This document shows, piece by piece, positions 1 through 10,280 of a DNA stretch of 64,000 nucleotides. The notes beneath the pieces were generated by a model. That model did not search any database. It was not told the DNA's origin and was given only the letters and a program-made list of their open reading frames with translations. The DNA is from Ceratothoa steindachneri. Taxonomy: Eukaryota; Arthropoda; Malacostraca; Isopoda; Cymothoidae. Made by a program: the position numbers and the translations under genes. The DNA is taken from positions 49,400,780-49,464,779 of the forward strand of contig OZ018338.1 of NCBI GenBank assembly GCA_963969495.1, read 5' to 3'. Numbering within the stretch: position 1 is the stretch's first letter; each line of letters opens with the position of its first letter.

Positions 1-12
1 CGAGTACCGCTT

Positions 13-14
<2 letters not shown>

Positions 15-102
<88 letters not shown>
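15..102. repeat. (TA)n microsatellite
   Basis: Nearly pure alternating A and T with one interruption (TACAT) near position 85. It is the first of about a dozen TA tracts in the window. Confidence 0.95.
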
Positions 103-479
103 GAGAAAACAATCAAAATATAATAAGAGCTACTAGCAGAGTCCCCAACCTCTATCCTCGTCTTTGGTGGTTTTGTGCTTGCTAGCGCTTGTCACTCTGC
201 CCTATTTTATGCGTTTATGTTGCTTGAAATTAAAATTATGGCCCTAAAGAGAGCCAAACTTTGAAGTTTCATCTTCCTTAGATTTGGAAGTGAGCAAAGA
301 AGTCAATTTGTTTATTCATTCTTGGAGTCGGTCAGTGATCTTAGACTCGGCTTTCAATTTCACAAACCATTCAGTTATGTATGACTTGATACCGTCCAGG
401 CATTGGGAGATAGGTCTACGCGATAGCACGCAACTTTAAATTTCCGCATGTTGACTCCTATTATTTTTTATACAGCTAG
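103..479. other. Unassigned non-coding stretch
   Basis: No open frame of note and no recognised repeat. It lies between the TA tract and the 3-prime side of LINE copy A and may be decayed sequence of that copy, but no alignment can be made by eye. Confidence 0.4.
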
Positions 480-2517
480 ATAGGCTCGCCGCATTTCTTC
501 AATGTAGTTAAAGTGGGGAGGAACGAAACAATGCTACGGTTCCTGCCTTTGCAGATAGCCTGAACCCTCATAAAGACGCTCGTTTTCAGCATTCAGAGCA
601 GAAAACAATCTCGACGTTTCCCCGAATTGCAGCAGCCATTTCATCAAGGATACTTCAAACTAGGAGATGTAGAGTATTTAATACATAACGGTTTCCCAAC
701 AGAGTACAACGCGTAATCTTGCACACAGAATGGTACATTGCAACTAGTTCTCCCGTAAATATCTATGCAGCACCCGAAAGAGCCTCGCCGGCTTCAAACA
801 AAGGACGGCAACGTGGAAGCCAACTCTTTCTTCGGACTTGAAGCCATTTATGTACACTAGCATAGCTTCGGCGTGATGGAATGAAATCTGCAAGAAAAAC
901 GAACGCAAGATTCCCAACGCGGTATTAGTTTTATGAGCAGATGTGTGGCGACAAATGTTCAAAGGTGGTATTCTCCAGGATGGCGTCTTGGGCAGAAACA
1001 TCAGCACGTCCGCTCCGAAAGTTAGGCTGAACTCCAGAAGGAGCTTCTTAGTCCAAATGGTTTATGGCATGATTAAAGTGTCTCATGGAAGAAACAGCCT
1101 TAAGAATTTGCCGCGACGAAAGAACCGGATACGACTTGCGAGGCGCTGTGGTTTTGCTTTCAAGTGCAATATGGGCCGTGTACGACGTATGGCATATTCT
1201 CTACATCGAAAATAAGTTTCTGTATTGGAGACGTGTGGACGGTGAAAGTCACCACCTAGAGACCAGTGTGGCTTATCAAATTGAGTATATGCAATAGACA
1301 TTCAGGTCAGGAGTATATCTCGCTCCATAATTTAGAACTTCGCTAACAAAAAAGGGGGTAAAAAGGAGGTATGGTAGCACTCACAGCACCCACGCGTGCT
1401 GAAAACCATACAGCGGAGAATTTCTATGGCACGGGTACAAGGACCCCGTACGTCGAATTCACGTTCAGACGAGGCCCATTTAGGAACAGGTCTTGGTCGA
1501 GGTGATGACGCGACGGCGGCAGAATAGTAGGACTTTGGTATTTCGCAAAGAAAGCCTTAACTAGTGCATTTCGACATATCGAGAGAATAGGGTCAGAACC
1601 TGTGGGGGTCGGAGCTCTAGGATAATCATTTGTGCCGCGCCAAAAGAGAACAAGGTCTGCTGACCAAAAAGTCGCGTGCTCTCACTTATTCTGATTTATG
1701 ACCTCACGACATTCAAAACTTTCAATAATTCATAAACTAACCTTGGGAGTACTTTGACAATCATTATATTCAGAAAAGAATGTAAAACAACATAAGGGTT
1801 TCAAATTTCGTTAGAATAGGCCGAATAGTTATGATGTTATTGCCAAAACAAAATAATTCCCTGGCTAACTTTGGGAGGACTTTAGCAATTATTTTATTCT
1901 AAAGAGAATGTAAAACAACATAAAGGTTTAATATTTCGTTAGAATCGTCCGAATAGTAACAATGTCATTACAAAAACAAGAAAAAGCAAAACGGGGACCG
2001 ACCGACATAGTGAAATGTTATGTCGCTCACGACTAGACCACAGGCAACTAAAAATCGTCTACTTAGTGTGTGGCGAAAATATCCCATGTTATCACCGAGG
2101 TGATAGCGTTGATGCTCGCGGCAAAGAGTGACTGAAGACTATTCCTTGCGGGACACACTTCTCTTTCCCAACGAGCTCATAAAGGGTTCCCCTACTCGTA
2201 AGCGGAATCAAAGATCTCGTAGCACGCAGAAAATTGGGGAGGCATTCCTTCGCCCCTGAAGAATGGAGACTCTAGAATCCCCATTATACCGCATCGCTAC
2301 GCAGTATCATGGGCCTTCAAATCAAAAAATATCATTACAAAGTGCAACCTGCATTGGTGTTTCAGCTACATTGACCTCTCCAGTGGGAGCAGAGCATCCG
2401 AAGTTGACTGAAACTTACGGAAGCCACACTGTGCTGATGACAGATGAAACCCGCTGCCCAAGAAATAAGCTATCCTAACATTTACCAATTTGTCCAGCAA
2501 CTTGGACATAGAGGGAG
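480..2517 (-). pseudogene. Degenerate I-type LINE ORF2, copy A (RT to RNase H)
   Basis: Minus-strand fragments match the intact ORF2 at 20980-24798. Around 2380-2517 it reads like the RT segment LVNVRIAYF and SAQCGFRKF. Around 2110-2200 it has the GVPQGSVL region. Around 760-1000 it reads like the linker before RNase H (ICRH, then a decayed YTDGS as YINGF). Frames shift many times, so it is long dead. The left limit near 480 is uncertain. The RT part is interrupted at 2518 by a short hAT element and resumes at 3395. Confidence 0.8.
1737..1990. repeat. Two-unit tandem duplication inside LINE copy A
   Basis: Two units of about 128 bases start with CTAACCTTGGGAG at 1737 and CTAACTTTGGGAG at 1865. 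They share further blocks such as GAATGTAAAACAACATAA and TTTCGTTAGAAT. The units are roughly 80 percent alike by eye. They match nothing in the intact I-type element, so this is an insertion within copy A. Confidence 0.75.
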
Positions 2518-2525
2518 ATAGAGAA
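2518..2525. repeat. Left target-site duplication of short hAT copy 1
   Basis: ATAGAGAA here matches CTAGAGAA at 3387-3394 at 7 of 8 bases. The intact LINE has a single GTTAGAGAGATT-like sequence at the corresponding RT position, which confirms that the 8 bases were duplicated on insertion. Confidence 0.8.
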
Positions 2526-3386
2526 CAGTGGCGTGCGGTCAATGGAAGCAAGGGAAGCAATGCTTCTCCTATTAAAGAAGAAAATAAAAACAAATTACAC
2601 CCCAACAATTAATATGACAGCAGAATCAATTTTATTCTCACACTTTGCTTGCCTATACTTATTATACGCCATACAGTACCGTTGACTTTAAATCGAATTG
2701 GCGTTAGACCCTGATGAGCCCGACTGCAATTGAAGAAATGCATCCTTTTCGTCGAGATTTCTACATTTTTTTTTCTCTTAATTTCAATAATAGTTCTGCT
2801 TTTTGGTGCTTTGGAATAAATAGTTTAAAAGATGTTTTGCTTTTCTTAGCAATAACATACAGTCATTGGAGTTTTATGATTTTTAACTAGATATTTCAAC
2901 GCCGTGTTAGAATTAAGAAAAAAAAATAACCTATTTGTGTACGGAGAAGGAAGTACATTTAGCTTCCCCTTTTAAACAAAATGGATGCAAATGAAGTTGG
3001 AAAAAAATCCGATTGCATTATTGAAAACTTATTAAAAATGAAGTTCAGTGCGATGCCTTATAATGAAAGAGAGACTATTATTAGAACAGGTAGGCCTACG
3101 CCAACACTAGATCTATCATCCAAAACAAAGTGTTGCACTCGCAAATGCAATGTAGGCCAATATGATAGAACATCTTGGCTAGCTGGTTATGCATACTTAC
3201 AGAAGCTATTTTAAAATTTAAATAAAGTTTTAAAAAATAACATTTAAAAAAATAACATTTAAATAAAGTGAGTAGCTTACAATTTTATAGGTATTTTTAA
3301 TGAACAACATATTTACTTCAATTAACATATTTATTTTTTTGAACTTGAATTGCTTCCTCATCTTCAAAAGTCACCGCACGCCAGTG
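2526..3386 (+). mobile_element. Short non-autonomous hAT element, copy 1 (861 bp)
   Basis: Terminal inverted repeats begin CAGTGGCGTGCGGT on the left and CACTGGCGTGCGGT on the right (read inward), each followed by a related GGAAGCAAT block. An 8-bp target duplication flanks it. It sits inside the RT of LINE copy A, whose reading resumes directly after the right duplication. The 8-bp duplication and CAGTGGCG-type ends are standard for the hAT superfamily. A second copy in opposite orientation lies at 13523-15438. Confidence 0.85.
2981..3214 (+). pseudogene. N-terminal remnant of a ZMYM1/TTF-type hAT transposase
   Basis: A 77-residue frame starting MDANEVGKK contains a TGRPTPTLDL segment and NVGQYDRTSWL, which resemble the start of the TTF zinc-finger module of ZMYM1-like hAT transposases (pattern of an aromatic/W-L pair before the cysteines). 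The catalytic part is absent. The equivalent stretch in copy 2 lies on the minus strand at about 14560-14800 and is also broken. The ZMYM1 assignment is recall of the family and only moderately sure. Confidence 0.5.
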
Positions 3387-3394
3387 CTAGAGAA

Positions 3395-3495
3395 ATTGGG
3401 CGGAAACTAACCGGGTGGAATAATCTCTTCGCGGATTGCGAAAAAGAAGACACGGTAGACATTCGTCAGGAATATGGGAAGATACCTTCAATATC
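3395..3495 (-). pseudogene. LINE copy A, continuation upstream of the hAT insertion
   Basis: Read on the minus strand, this matches the region of the intact ORF2 that encodes the WRIATVLAFRKPG and GFRPISLTS segments of the RT, including the GGTTTCCGCCCAAT-like block. It joins collinearly to 2517 once the hAT element and one duplication copy are removed. Confidence 0.75.
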
Positions 3496-3529
3496 GAACT
3501 TATAAATATCTCCTAATGAACAACTAAAC

Positions 3530-3782
3530 CTCATTTGACAAGCTCTTGATATCCTTTACTAAGGTTTTTGCTTCTTTAACGCGATTCTTCCTTCCTCAAT
3601 CGAGCTTTTTAAACCTCCTTTACAAAGCTCTCTGTCACTATACCAAGCTAAATATCATCTAATGAGGTTATTGCCTACATAACAAGTTCTTTGCTTCCTT
3701 TATCGAGCTTCTTAAACATCCTCTAACGAGTTCCTAAACCCTTTTCACCCACTCCCTTTCCCTCTTTACCAAGCTCTGTGTA
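3530..3782. repeat. Degenerate tandem repeat, about 21-23 bp unit
   Basis: Roughly eleven units share the pattern AAGCTCTTTGCTTCCTTTA followed by CG or CC, for example AAGTTCTTTGCTTCCTTTATCG and AGCTTCTTAAACATCCTCTAACG. Units vary in length and identity is modest, so this is an old minisatellite. Confidence 0.6.
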
Positions 3783-3850
3783 GCCCAGTCGATAAGGCGT
3801 TAGATTTACACGACTAGGTATCGCGATTCCAGTTGAGAACGGTCCCCAAA
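3776..3850 (+). repeat. Possible tRNA-derived SINE head
   Basis: TAGCCCAGTCG resembles a polymerase III box A, and GCGATTCCAGTTGAG about 45 bases later resembles a box B. The spacing fits a tRNA-like promoter. No cloverleaf pairing or poly(A) tail was confirmed, so it is a weak call. Confidence 0.3.
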
Positions 3851-4004
3851 ATTTCATCTTCCGCAAGGAAACCTAAGAGTTTTGTCAATTAGGTTCAGCA
3901 AAGAGATGAGAACATTCGTTAACAGGCAAGTATAAAGGCATGTTTTCAGGATCTGTAAGTCTGCATAGTTGTAAAATGTATTCAAATATGGCAGAAACCT
4001 GATT

Positions 4005-5105
4005 TAGCTAAACAAATAAATGTAGATGTCATCATGGGCACAAGTTGCCGTGATAAAATATAGCCTTTCAAATAGGATAAGTTAAAAACAAAAGCAACCC
4101 AGAAAAAGATGTAGAAGGAAACCCGCGCCGGAGTCGGAGGAAGGCCCGCCATTGCCCGGTGCAGGAACACGTAGGCAACACCTAGAGAATCAAACAAAAT
4201 AACTGAGGCCAACCTTCTCCAAAAAGACATATAAGCCCTGTTAGGAGTGCAAGAACTGGTCCAGAGTACAAGCAAAAAGTTGTAGTGATCCCGCTCGTCC
4301 GGTAGTGGGACATTCAACAAGAATGTATCCAACAGAACGGGGACAACGCAGTCGTCGCAGTAAAGCGCAGGGAAATGCTCATTCAATTGGTGGTGCGTTG
4401 CGAGAATGTGTCCAATTCGAAGACGAAAGAAAGCGGCCTGGAGCCATCGAGGCAGTGTAGGCAGCCCAAAAGGCTAACCTAATTCGTCCCATGTAGCCAG
4501 TGTGAGGAAGAGGGAAACGCTGATCTGGTCACCCAGTTCTCGTGGTCTCATTAGAGCCCTCATCGGCGCGCTAATTCCACGCAATCCCTAAATGTCCATA
4601 AACCCAGCAAAAGATAATTTCGTAATCTTTCCGGCTCCAGGCAACCGTGGGGTCACGGATACCTGGAATCAAGGGGTGCGAAGATTAAAATGTCCCGAGA
4701 GCACTCAGAGCTCTTTGTGAGTGACTATAGATCAAAATTATGTCTTCGACCAGACAAAACGCGTTATCTAACGCACCGAGCGGTGTATTGAAACTAGTTC
4801 GGCCGTGAAGATAGATGCGTCTGGTAGAGACCCGTTGAATTCTCCTATACTGGATATGGCGTCGAAGCCAACCCCTTCTTCGGACTTGGAGCCACCAGTG
4901 TACACTGCCATGGATCTAGCGTGACACGAAGTGTGCTCCTAAAGGTCGAACGCATTACTCCCGGCGCTGTGGAAGCTTTGTGGGAAGATTCGTGGCGACA
5001 AATAGTCGAATGTGTTATCGTCCAGGGTGCCCTCTTGCACGGAACCAGAGGATCCATCGGGCTGAGGGCTACACTGATCTCTCGAAGGATTTCCTAGCCT
5101 GTCTG
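4005..5105 (-). pseudogene. Degenerate I-type LINE ORF2, copy B (linker, RNase H, 3-prime end)
   Basis: On the minus strand the segment near 4980-5090 matches the linker ending ICRHASAPKA of the intact ORF2 (here ICRHESSHKA). Around 4540-4620 it keeps the RNase H stretch IIFCW and, after a stop, RADEG. Around 3982-4390 it reads ALYCDDCVVP, as in the C-terminal zinc-binding-like end of ORF2. A decayed 3-prime UTR with GGCAACTTGTGCC follows near 4040. Several frameshifts and stops make it a pseudogene. The RADEG residues matter because the full-length copy lacks them. Confidence 0.8.
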
Positions 5106-5470
5106 GACGAATCCGAATAAAGCATTTAGAATCCTTCACGGACCATCGTTGTTCTCGCCCATTGTAGCCGGGTAAATCTGTGGGCAGAAGTGAGCAAAGG
5201 CATCTTGCGTACCACTCTGCTCCATATGTTCATACTATGCAGTTTCATGCGGTGTTCTTTCACTAATGGACGCCGAAGGACTGACGTTGAAGTCTTGCAG
5301 CAATTCCTGCCTTGAAGCGAAGGGATCTTTTTCTACAAGCAATGAAACACTCTGGCGGTCCCGGTCCGAAACGATCATCTTTCTTCCACAATTCTGGCGG
5401 GAATTTCATGTAAACCGGGATATTTGCCATTGCACGTAGACCCGTAATACCGTACACGTAGATACACCTG
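5106..5470 (-). pseudogene. Tc1-like transposase fragment
   Basis: The minus strand encodes VSDRDRQSV, then ASRQELLQDFNVSPS, typical of the second helix-turn-helix of Tc1 transposases. After a frameshift it gives KMPLLTSAHRFTRLQWAR and finally LYSDSS, matching the KPLLT..HR..RLQFA and first catalytic-aspartate (SDES) block of the family. A stop codon precedes LYSDSS. Sequence after the first catalytic Asp is missing because LINE copy B joins directly. This is an old truncated relic of the Tc1/mariner superfamily. Confidence 0.75.
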
Positions 5471-5821
5471 GAAATTTCGTTACATCCTTCACAGTATGTC
5501 TTTTGGCGCGCCTAAATGCAATCCCTTCTCTTTGACACTCAGTAACATCTGTTTTCGCCTCATTTTACCCACAACGTAGGAGACAGGCAATGCACCGTAA
5601 CACCTTTGCGAAATCTATGAATCCCGTCACACACTTCCCAGCTAGTAACTTCACGATTATCCTCGTTAATGCTAACTACAGGCCCCTGTAGTTTAAACCA
5701 TTTTCAAGACACCGCGTGACTAATATTTTGTCTGGTGATCTTATTTTGTTGGTGTTCTAAGTTGAGGTTGAGCCCATATTAGAATCTGTACCTTACTTCA
5801 ACTTCGAATTTCTCAACAGCT

Positions 5822-5989
5822 TTTCACCAAGGGAAGGTTAGGAAATTAATAAAGGGTGGTTAGTTTTAAATGCTGAGGGGTGAATTAAAGGGTGGTTACA
5901 TTTTATTTGGATAGTTCATGTTGCCCTGTAATTAACCCCTAACCTTAAAACTACCCCTATTTCTTAAATTAACCTTTTTCCTGGTGAAA
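5822..5989. repeat. Foldback (MITE-like) inverted repeat
   Basis: The arms at about 5822-5888 and 5920-5989 are imperfect reverse complements. The left arm starts TTTTCACCAAGGGAAGGTTA and the right arm read inward starts ATTTCACCAGGAAAAAGGTT. No target duplication was identified, so the superfamily is unknown. Confidence 0.6.
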
Positions 5990-7806
5990 TGTTGTTCAGA
6001 CCGATGAAGTTGATGTAAATTGTATATTAGAACAACATCAATATTTTTGTATGCATATACATGTATTTTTATACTACACATACTAAAAGGCCTGGCTGTC
6101 CTTTTTAAAGGTTTGGTCGGCATATTTCACAAAGGACTTTCCAAAAGTAGTTAGCTTAATACATTTAAAAACCACTCCACCAATTTTTAAAAAATGGTGG
6201 TAATTTAGGTATGGTTTAGAAAAGTTAGGTTTGGCACCCTTAGGTTGGTTTCGCAAAATATTCGTAAAGTTATGTTTAGCAAAATTAGAGCGACACAGGT
6301 TTCTCCATAATAAGAGCGAGTCTAAGGTGAGACCAATCAGGGACCAAATTAATCTGTTTGTGGTAGTTGGGGAATCATTTAAGGGAATGATAATATCATA
6401 TGATAAGGCATTAATTCCGCCTTGAATGATTCGGTGGTGGAACCCCAAGACAAGCCATGTCTGTCTACTCTCTGCCCCTTCCGCCACTTTGTATTCATTC
6501 ACGCGGCCACCGTCAAGGTCACTCAGTCACGTACTCAAAGCCCCATCTAGGATGGTAAAAGGGTCGACGGAAGGGAACTATAGAATCTGACTATACGGAG
6601 TAGGGTTGCTCTTTTCCTAAGAGAAATCCTACACTTTTGACTCCACCCCAAACTTTTTTTGTACCTGTGTAACTTAAAACGAGCTGCGAGTCAAATCGAT
6701 AATTATGATATTGTTTTTTTTTTTATGCAATAGAGTAGGTCAACGAGGGTTGGCTGTGTGGATGTATGCAAGTAGTCTGTATCTTTGTTTATGCGTGTCT
6801 CGGGCGCACGCGCCACTTGAGTTGACTGTGTCTGAAAACTCACCCTTCTCCGAGACTCCTATCCTAAGAAGACAAATCGCGCAGTCGCTAGATAAATGCC
6901 GTGGTTAGTGGAAGCATGTTGGAACTTCGTTCTTAGCTCATTCTAATTTCGGTTTACTACCATTGATAATTCCACTCTGTTATTTCCCAGTGCTCTCTTA
7001 TGATATGCAATTTTGCTATCTTGTATTGATGCACGAATTTGTGTGTGTGTGTAATCGAGGTGAACGTATGCCAAAGGCTCGGTTTTCAGATAAAGATTTG
7101 CTTCTGGTGTAATCGAAACAGGATTCGTATGAATATACAAGATCTGACTTACTTGATAAGATAAAAAACTATATTCCCCGTATTAATAGTCAGGTTGTTT
7201 TCTATTCGGCATTTGAACGCATCATCTATTTATTCGCTTTTGTTCGAGTAGGCATTATAATTAGCCTACTATACTTTCGCCTTTGTGAGGTATTTATTAT
7301 GAGATACTGACCTGGTATGTTCCATTTGGTAAGCCTAAATAGAAAGGAAGATGCATTAATATTCCATTCGCATTTGGCCTCTTAAAATTTCCTGATTTTT
7401 CAAGTTAAGGTAAATGAGATAGTTATTAACCCAATTATTTTTGTGTTTAATGGTATTGAGTAGTGCTTGAAGACTGGATATTAAAATCGATAGAAGGAAT
7501 ATTGACATACATCTTAATTCACAACGTAACTACATATAAGACCTACTGAAATGGACTATAAAATGAGCATATATCTTAATGGGCCATTATTAGACCATTC
7601 ATTATTCGCAACAAAGTGGTGAACTAGTTCATTGGATCCTAGTGCATGGCTGGTATAAAATTATCATCTAGGTGTAAAAACACTTTCCTCAAACCAAGTT
7701 TCGAACTGGCTGACGAGAGGTCTATTGTTCATAATTACGTGGTATTACTTTAAAAATATATTAAAGCCATTGCTATTTGAACCGTGTGGCCTACCATTTT
7801 CTCGCT
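5990..7806. other. Upstream region of the CaMKI-like exon, no other feature seen
   Basis: AT-rich sequence without recognised coding or repeat content. Open frames here are short and unlike known proteins. A TATAAAA at 7654-7660 lies about 150 bases before the ATG and could be a core promoter element, but such motifs are common in AT-rich DNA. No transcription start can be fixed from the sequence. Confidence 0.4.
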
Positions 7807-7931
7807 ATGCCTTTGTTTGGTTCTAAAAAGGAATCAAGTCGGAAGTCGACGAAAAAAGATAAAGAGGACAAAGAAGATGGCAAAATGATGTCGATAGAAG
7901 AAAAATACATTCTTAAAAACCTTCTCGGAAC
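7807..7931 (+). CDS. CaMKI: CaMKI-like first coding exon (calcium/calmodulin-dependent protein kinase type 1)
   Basis: The exon encodes 41 complete codons beginning MPLFGSKK and ending IEEKYILKNLLGT, then splits a codon at a consensus GTAAGT donor (7932). CaMKI proteins of flies and nematodes begin MPLF followed by a basic stretch, then an IEEKY/IREKY motif and the LLGTGAFS glycine-rich loop, so this is the N-terminus up to just before the ATP-binding loop. Between them lies a Lys/Ser/Asp-rich tail (residues 7-28). The family phosphorylates Ser/Thr targets when bound by Ca2+/calmodulin. The start is fixed by homology and by being the first in-frame ATG. The exon ends in phase 2. The expected next exon (GAFSEV...) was not found, so the kinase domain lies outside the window or was missed. 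Confidence 0.85.
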
Positions 7932-9167
7932 GTAAGTAGGCTTTGGTCGCAATATTTTAAAGGGGAAGGCTTCTCTCGGTGCTTGGTCGATCCTAAAGAT
8001 TCAGTTCCGTTTTGTAGATTTATCACGATCATATTTGTCCGGTTCTCGTTTTGCACCGTTTTGTGGGTTCTGCCTTTTGTATTCCAGTAGTCTAGTCTAG
8101 TCTAGTACAAAAGGCCTCGGAGACGAGTCGTGAGAACGACCATCGGTACTCCAATAGGACCCTAACCATTTTTATTATAATACTATTATATGATGCACAT
8201 TCACTCTTTCTAATCACACCACTTTCGTGCAAAAACTGGCTGTTATTTACTTTACCTTAAGTACTTTTCTGTACATTCTATATCTCCCAATCTGCTCTTT
8301 GTTGACGGTCGTCTGGCGAAATGCAGCAAAAAGAAAAAAGTTTGCATCTGATTCAAAGTCGATTTTGCGGCAGCTTTGCTTCCTAACCGTTATTTGTGAC
8401 AATTCTTCAGATTAACAACAGATTTGCAGAAAAGATGCTTTCACTCTATATTTTGTCCTATCTGAATTGTCTGTTGCTATTTATTCGGCGCGTAAAGCAC
8501 TAGTTTCGAGTTATTAGAATTGAAAGTAATATCCAGAGCCATCAAGCTATTATTTGCTGCTATTAGCCCTGTCGATATGACGTCATAAGCGTCGTTGAAA
8601 AAGAGATTGGTCACACCGATTAAAGAAATACCCATTTCGCACGATTAATGATTAGCATCACATTTAGGTAAGACGTTAATTTAACCACAATGTGGAAGGT
8701 TAGGGGAATTAGGTTATTTAAACCACTTTAGCTTGTAATTCTCTAGATTAACGACTAATATTCACGCGAGAACGCAAAAATCATTGTATCATAACCATCA
8801 CAAAGCTCAGCCATTTCGAACTGAAGCCTAAGTCATGGCAAGTTCGCTAGAACAGGATTCTTTTTTGGTTCCTTTCCAGCGGAGAAAAACTGCACAAAAC
8901 CCCACATATCTTACTAAAAACAAACTAAACGAACCCACAAAAATTAACCTAGCCTAAAATAAACTAAAGAAAACTAACCAACATAATTCCTCCACCTAAT
9001 CAAAGCTTTAGTTTTTTGGTTCAAAATAAACTATCAGTAAATATTTAGTTACAGCCACATTGTTGATTGGAATCGCATCATTTTGTATTACTCTATTAAA
9101 GAAAATATTATTGATTTAAATAGCATTAAGGGGCGGGGGCTTATATGTCTGAAGTCAAGAAACACGG
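7932..9167 (+). other. Start of the presumed first intron
   Basis: Begins with the GTAAGT donor. No coding or repeat signature is recognised. A perfect TGACGTCA octamer (CRE consensus) lies at 8578-8585 inside TATGACGTCATA. Confidence 0.5.
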
Positions 9168-9301
9168 CCTAAAAACAATGGACATTAGAGCGGCTAATGA
9201 CGTCTGGCCATCGCCTTTGAATTCGAACCTATTGCTAGGCTTTCGAATTGTGAATACTACTAGATGATTAAAAATAGCGGGGGTGGGGATGTGCAACTCC
9301 C
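9168..9301. repeat. Perfect 134-bp direct repeat, unit 1
   Basis: Identical base for base, by eye, to 9924-10057, starting CCTAAAAACAATGG and ending GTGCAACTCCC. The two units are offset by 756 bases. Unit 2 lies just beyond the 3-prime side of a Helitron helicase remnant, so the repeat may be Helitron terminal sequence; no canonical CTRR terminus was fixed. Confidence 0.9.
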
Positions 9302-9633
9302 CACTATTAAATGGGGGTATGGTGGCGAAGCTCTCTATTTCGAAATAATTACCTTAGGGTTCGAATTCAATGCGGTGGCCATTGGTTGTTTGTTAGGTGC
9401 TCCAATGCTCATTGTTTTTAGGCAGCGATTCGCCCCGAATGGGCGGAGCTAGAAATGGAGTCATAGAATGTTCTTAAAATCGGTGGCTGTGTATTCAAAA
9501 TTTACGATACTCTATAGTATTTTGCAGATGTTTCAAAATGCAAATATGGTAAATCTACAGATTGACTCCATCGCACTCGAAAACACTGTTGTAATTGTAT
9601 TTTGAAAAATATGCAAGGTTATAGAATATACAT

Positions 9634-9636
<3 letters not shown>

Positions 9637-9693
<57 letters not shown>

Positions 9694-9711
9694 GTGTGTG
9701 TGTGTGTGTGG
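9637..9711. repeat. (TA)n followed by (TG)n microsatellite
   Basis: A TA tract of about 55 bases runs into TGGG and then nine TG dinucleotides. It directly precedes a Penelope-associated-looking sequence and the hairpin at 9747. Confidence 0.9.
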
Positions 9712-9746
9712 AAAACTCACAAAGTATCGCGTGAGTAAGCAATAAA

Positions 9747-9808
9747 TGCAACAAAGCCCACAGGGAAAAATAATACGGATTCGTATTATTTTTCCCTGTG
9801 GGCTTTGT

Positions 9809-9812
<4 letters not shown>
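9747..9812. repeat. Perfect 31-bp-arm hairpin between two TA tracts
   Basis: Arms 9747-9777 and 9782-9812 are exact reverse complements around a 4-base loop GATT. The left arm starts TGCAACAAAGCCCACAGGGA. The sequence just before it (CACAAAGTATCGCGTGAGTA and AATAAATGC) recurs at 41041-41110 beside the Penelope-like element. Confidence 0.9.

Positions 9813-9859
<47 letters not shown>
9812..9859. repeat. (TA)n microsatellite
   Basis: A pure TA tract of about 47 bases directly abuts the right arm of the hairpin. Confidence 0.95.
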
Positions 9860-9861
<2 letters not shown>

Positions 9862-9923
9862 CCGGCGTAAATTACCCCCCCTCCCAAGGGCGGGCCAATA
9901 ATGTTCTCAAAACGCTACCGCGA

Positions 9924-10057
9924 CCTAAAAACAATGGACATTAGAGCGGCTAATGACGTCTGGCCATCGCCTTTGAATTCGAACCTATTGCTAGGCTTTC
10001 GAATTGTGAATACTACTAGATGATTAAAAATAGCGGGGGTGGGGATGTGCAACTCCC
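9924..10057. repeat. Perfect 134-bp direct repeat, unit 2
   Basis: Second unit of the repeat at 9168-9301, with no difference noticed. Flanks differ on both sides (preceded by CTACCGCGA, followed by TCCTTATTTTC). It lies downstream, on the minus strand, of the Helitron helicase remnant at 10281-10566. Confidence 0.9.
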
Positions 10058-10128
10058 TCCTTATTTTCTGCATCTCCTACTTACCCTCTCCGTCTTTTTC
10101 ACCTCCCACCTCCTCTTCCGATATTATC

Positions 10129-10146
10129 ACCCCCCCCCCCCCCCCA
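10129..10146. repeat. Poly(C) run
   Basis: About 16 to 17 consecutive C after ATTATCA. The exact length is unreliable in any assembly. Confidence 0.85.
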
Positions 10147-10280
10147 ACGATCTTTTTATTCTCTCTCTCATTCTTGTTTTTTTTTTTAGGGCAATAAACA
10201 GAAACCGCCAAATTATTCGATTGCCCTTGGTTGTATTTCCAGTAAATGATCTTTTTTTAGTCAAGTTCAGCTAGTTGTAA

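Noticed and set aside
9533..9813. Frames with long IYIY runs
   Set aside because: They are translations of (TA)n tracts; the same applies at 17.0-17.6, 33.8, 40.96, 50.4 and 55.55 kb.
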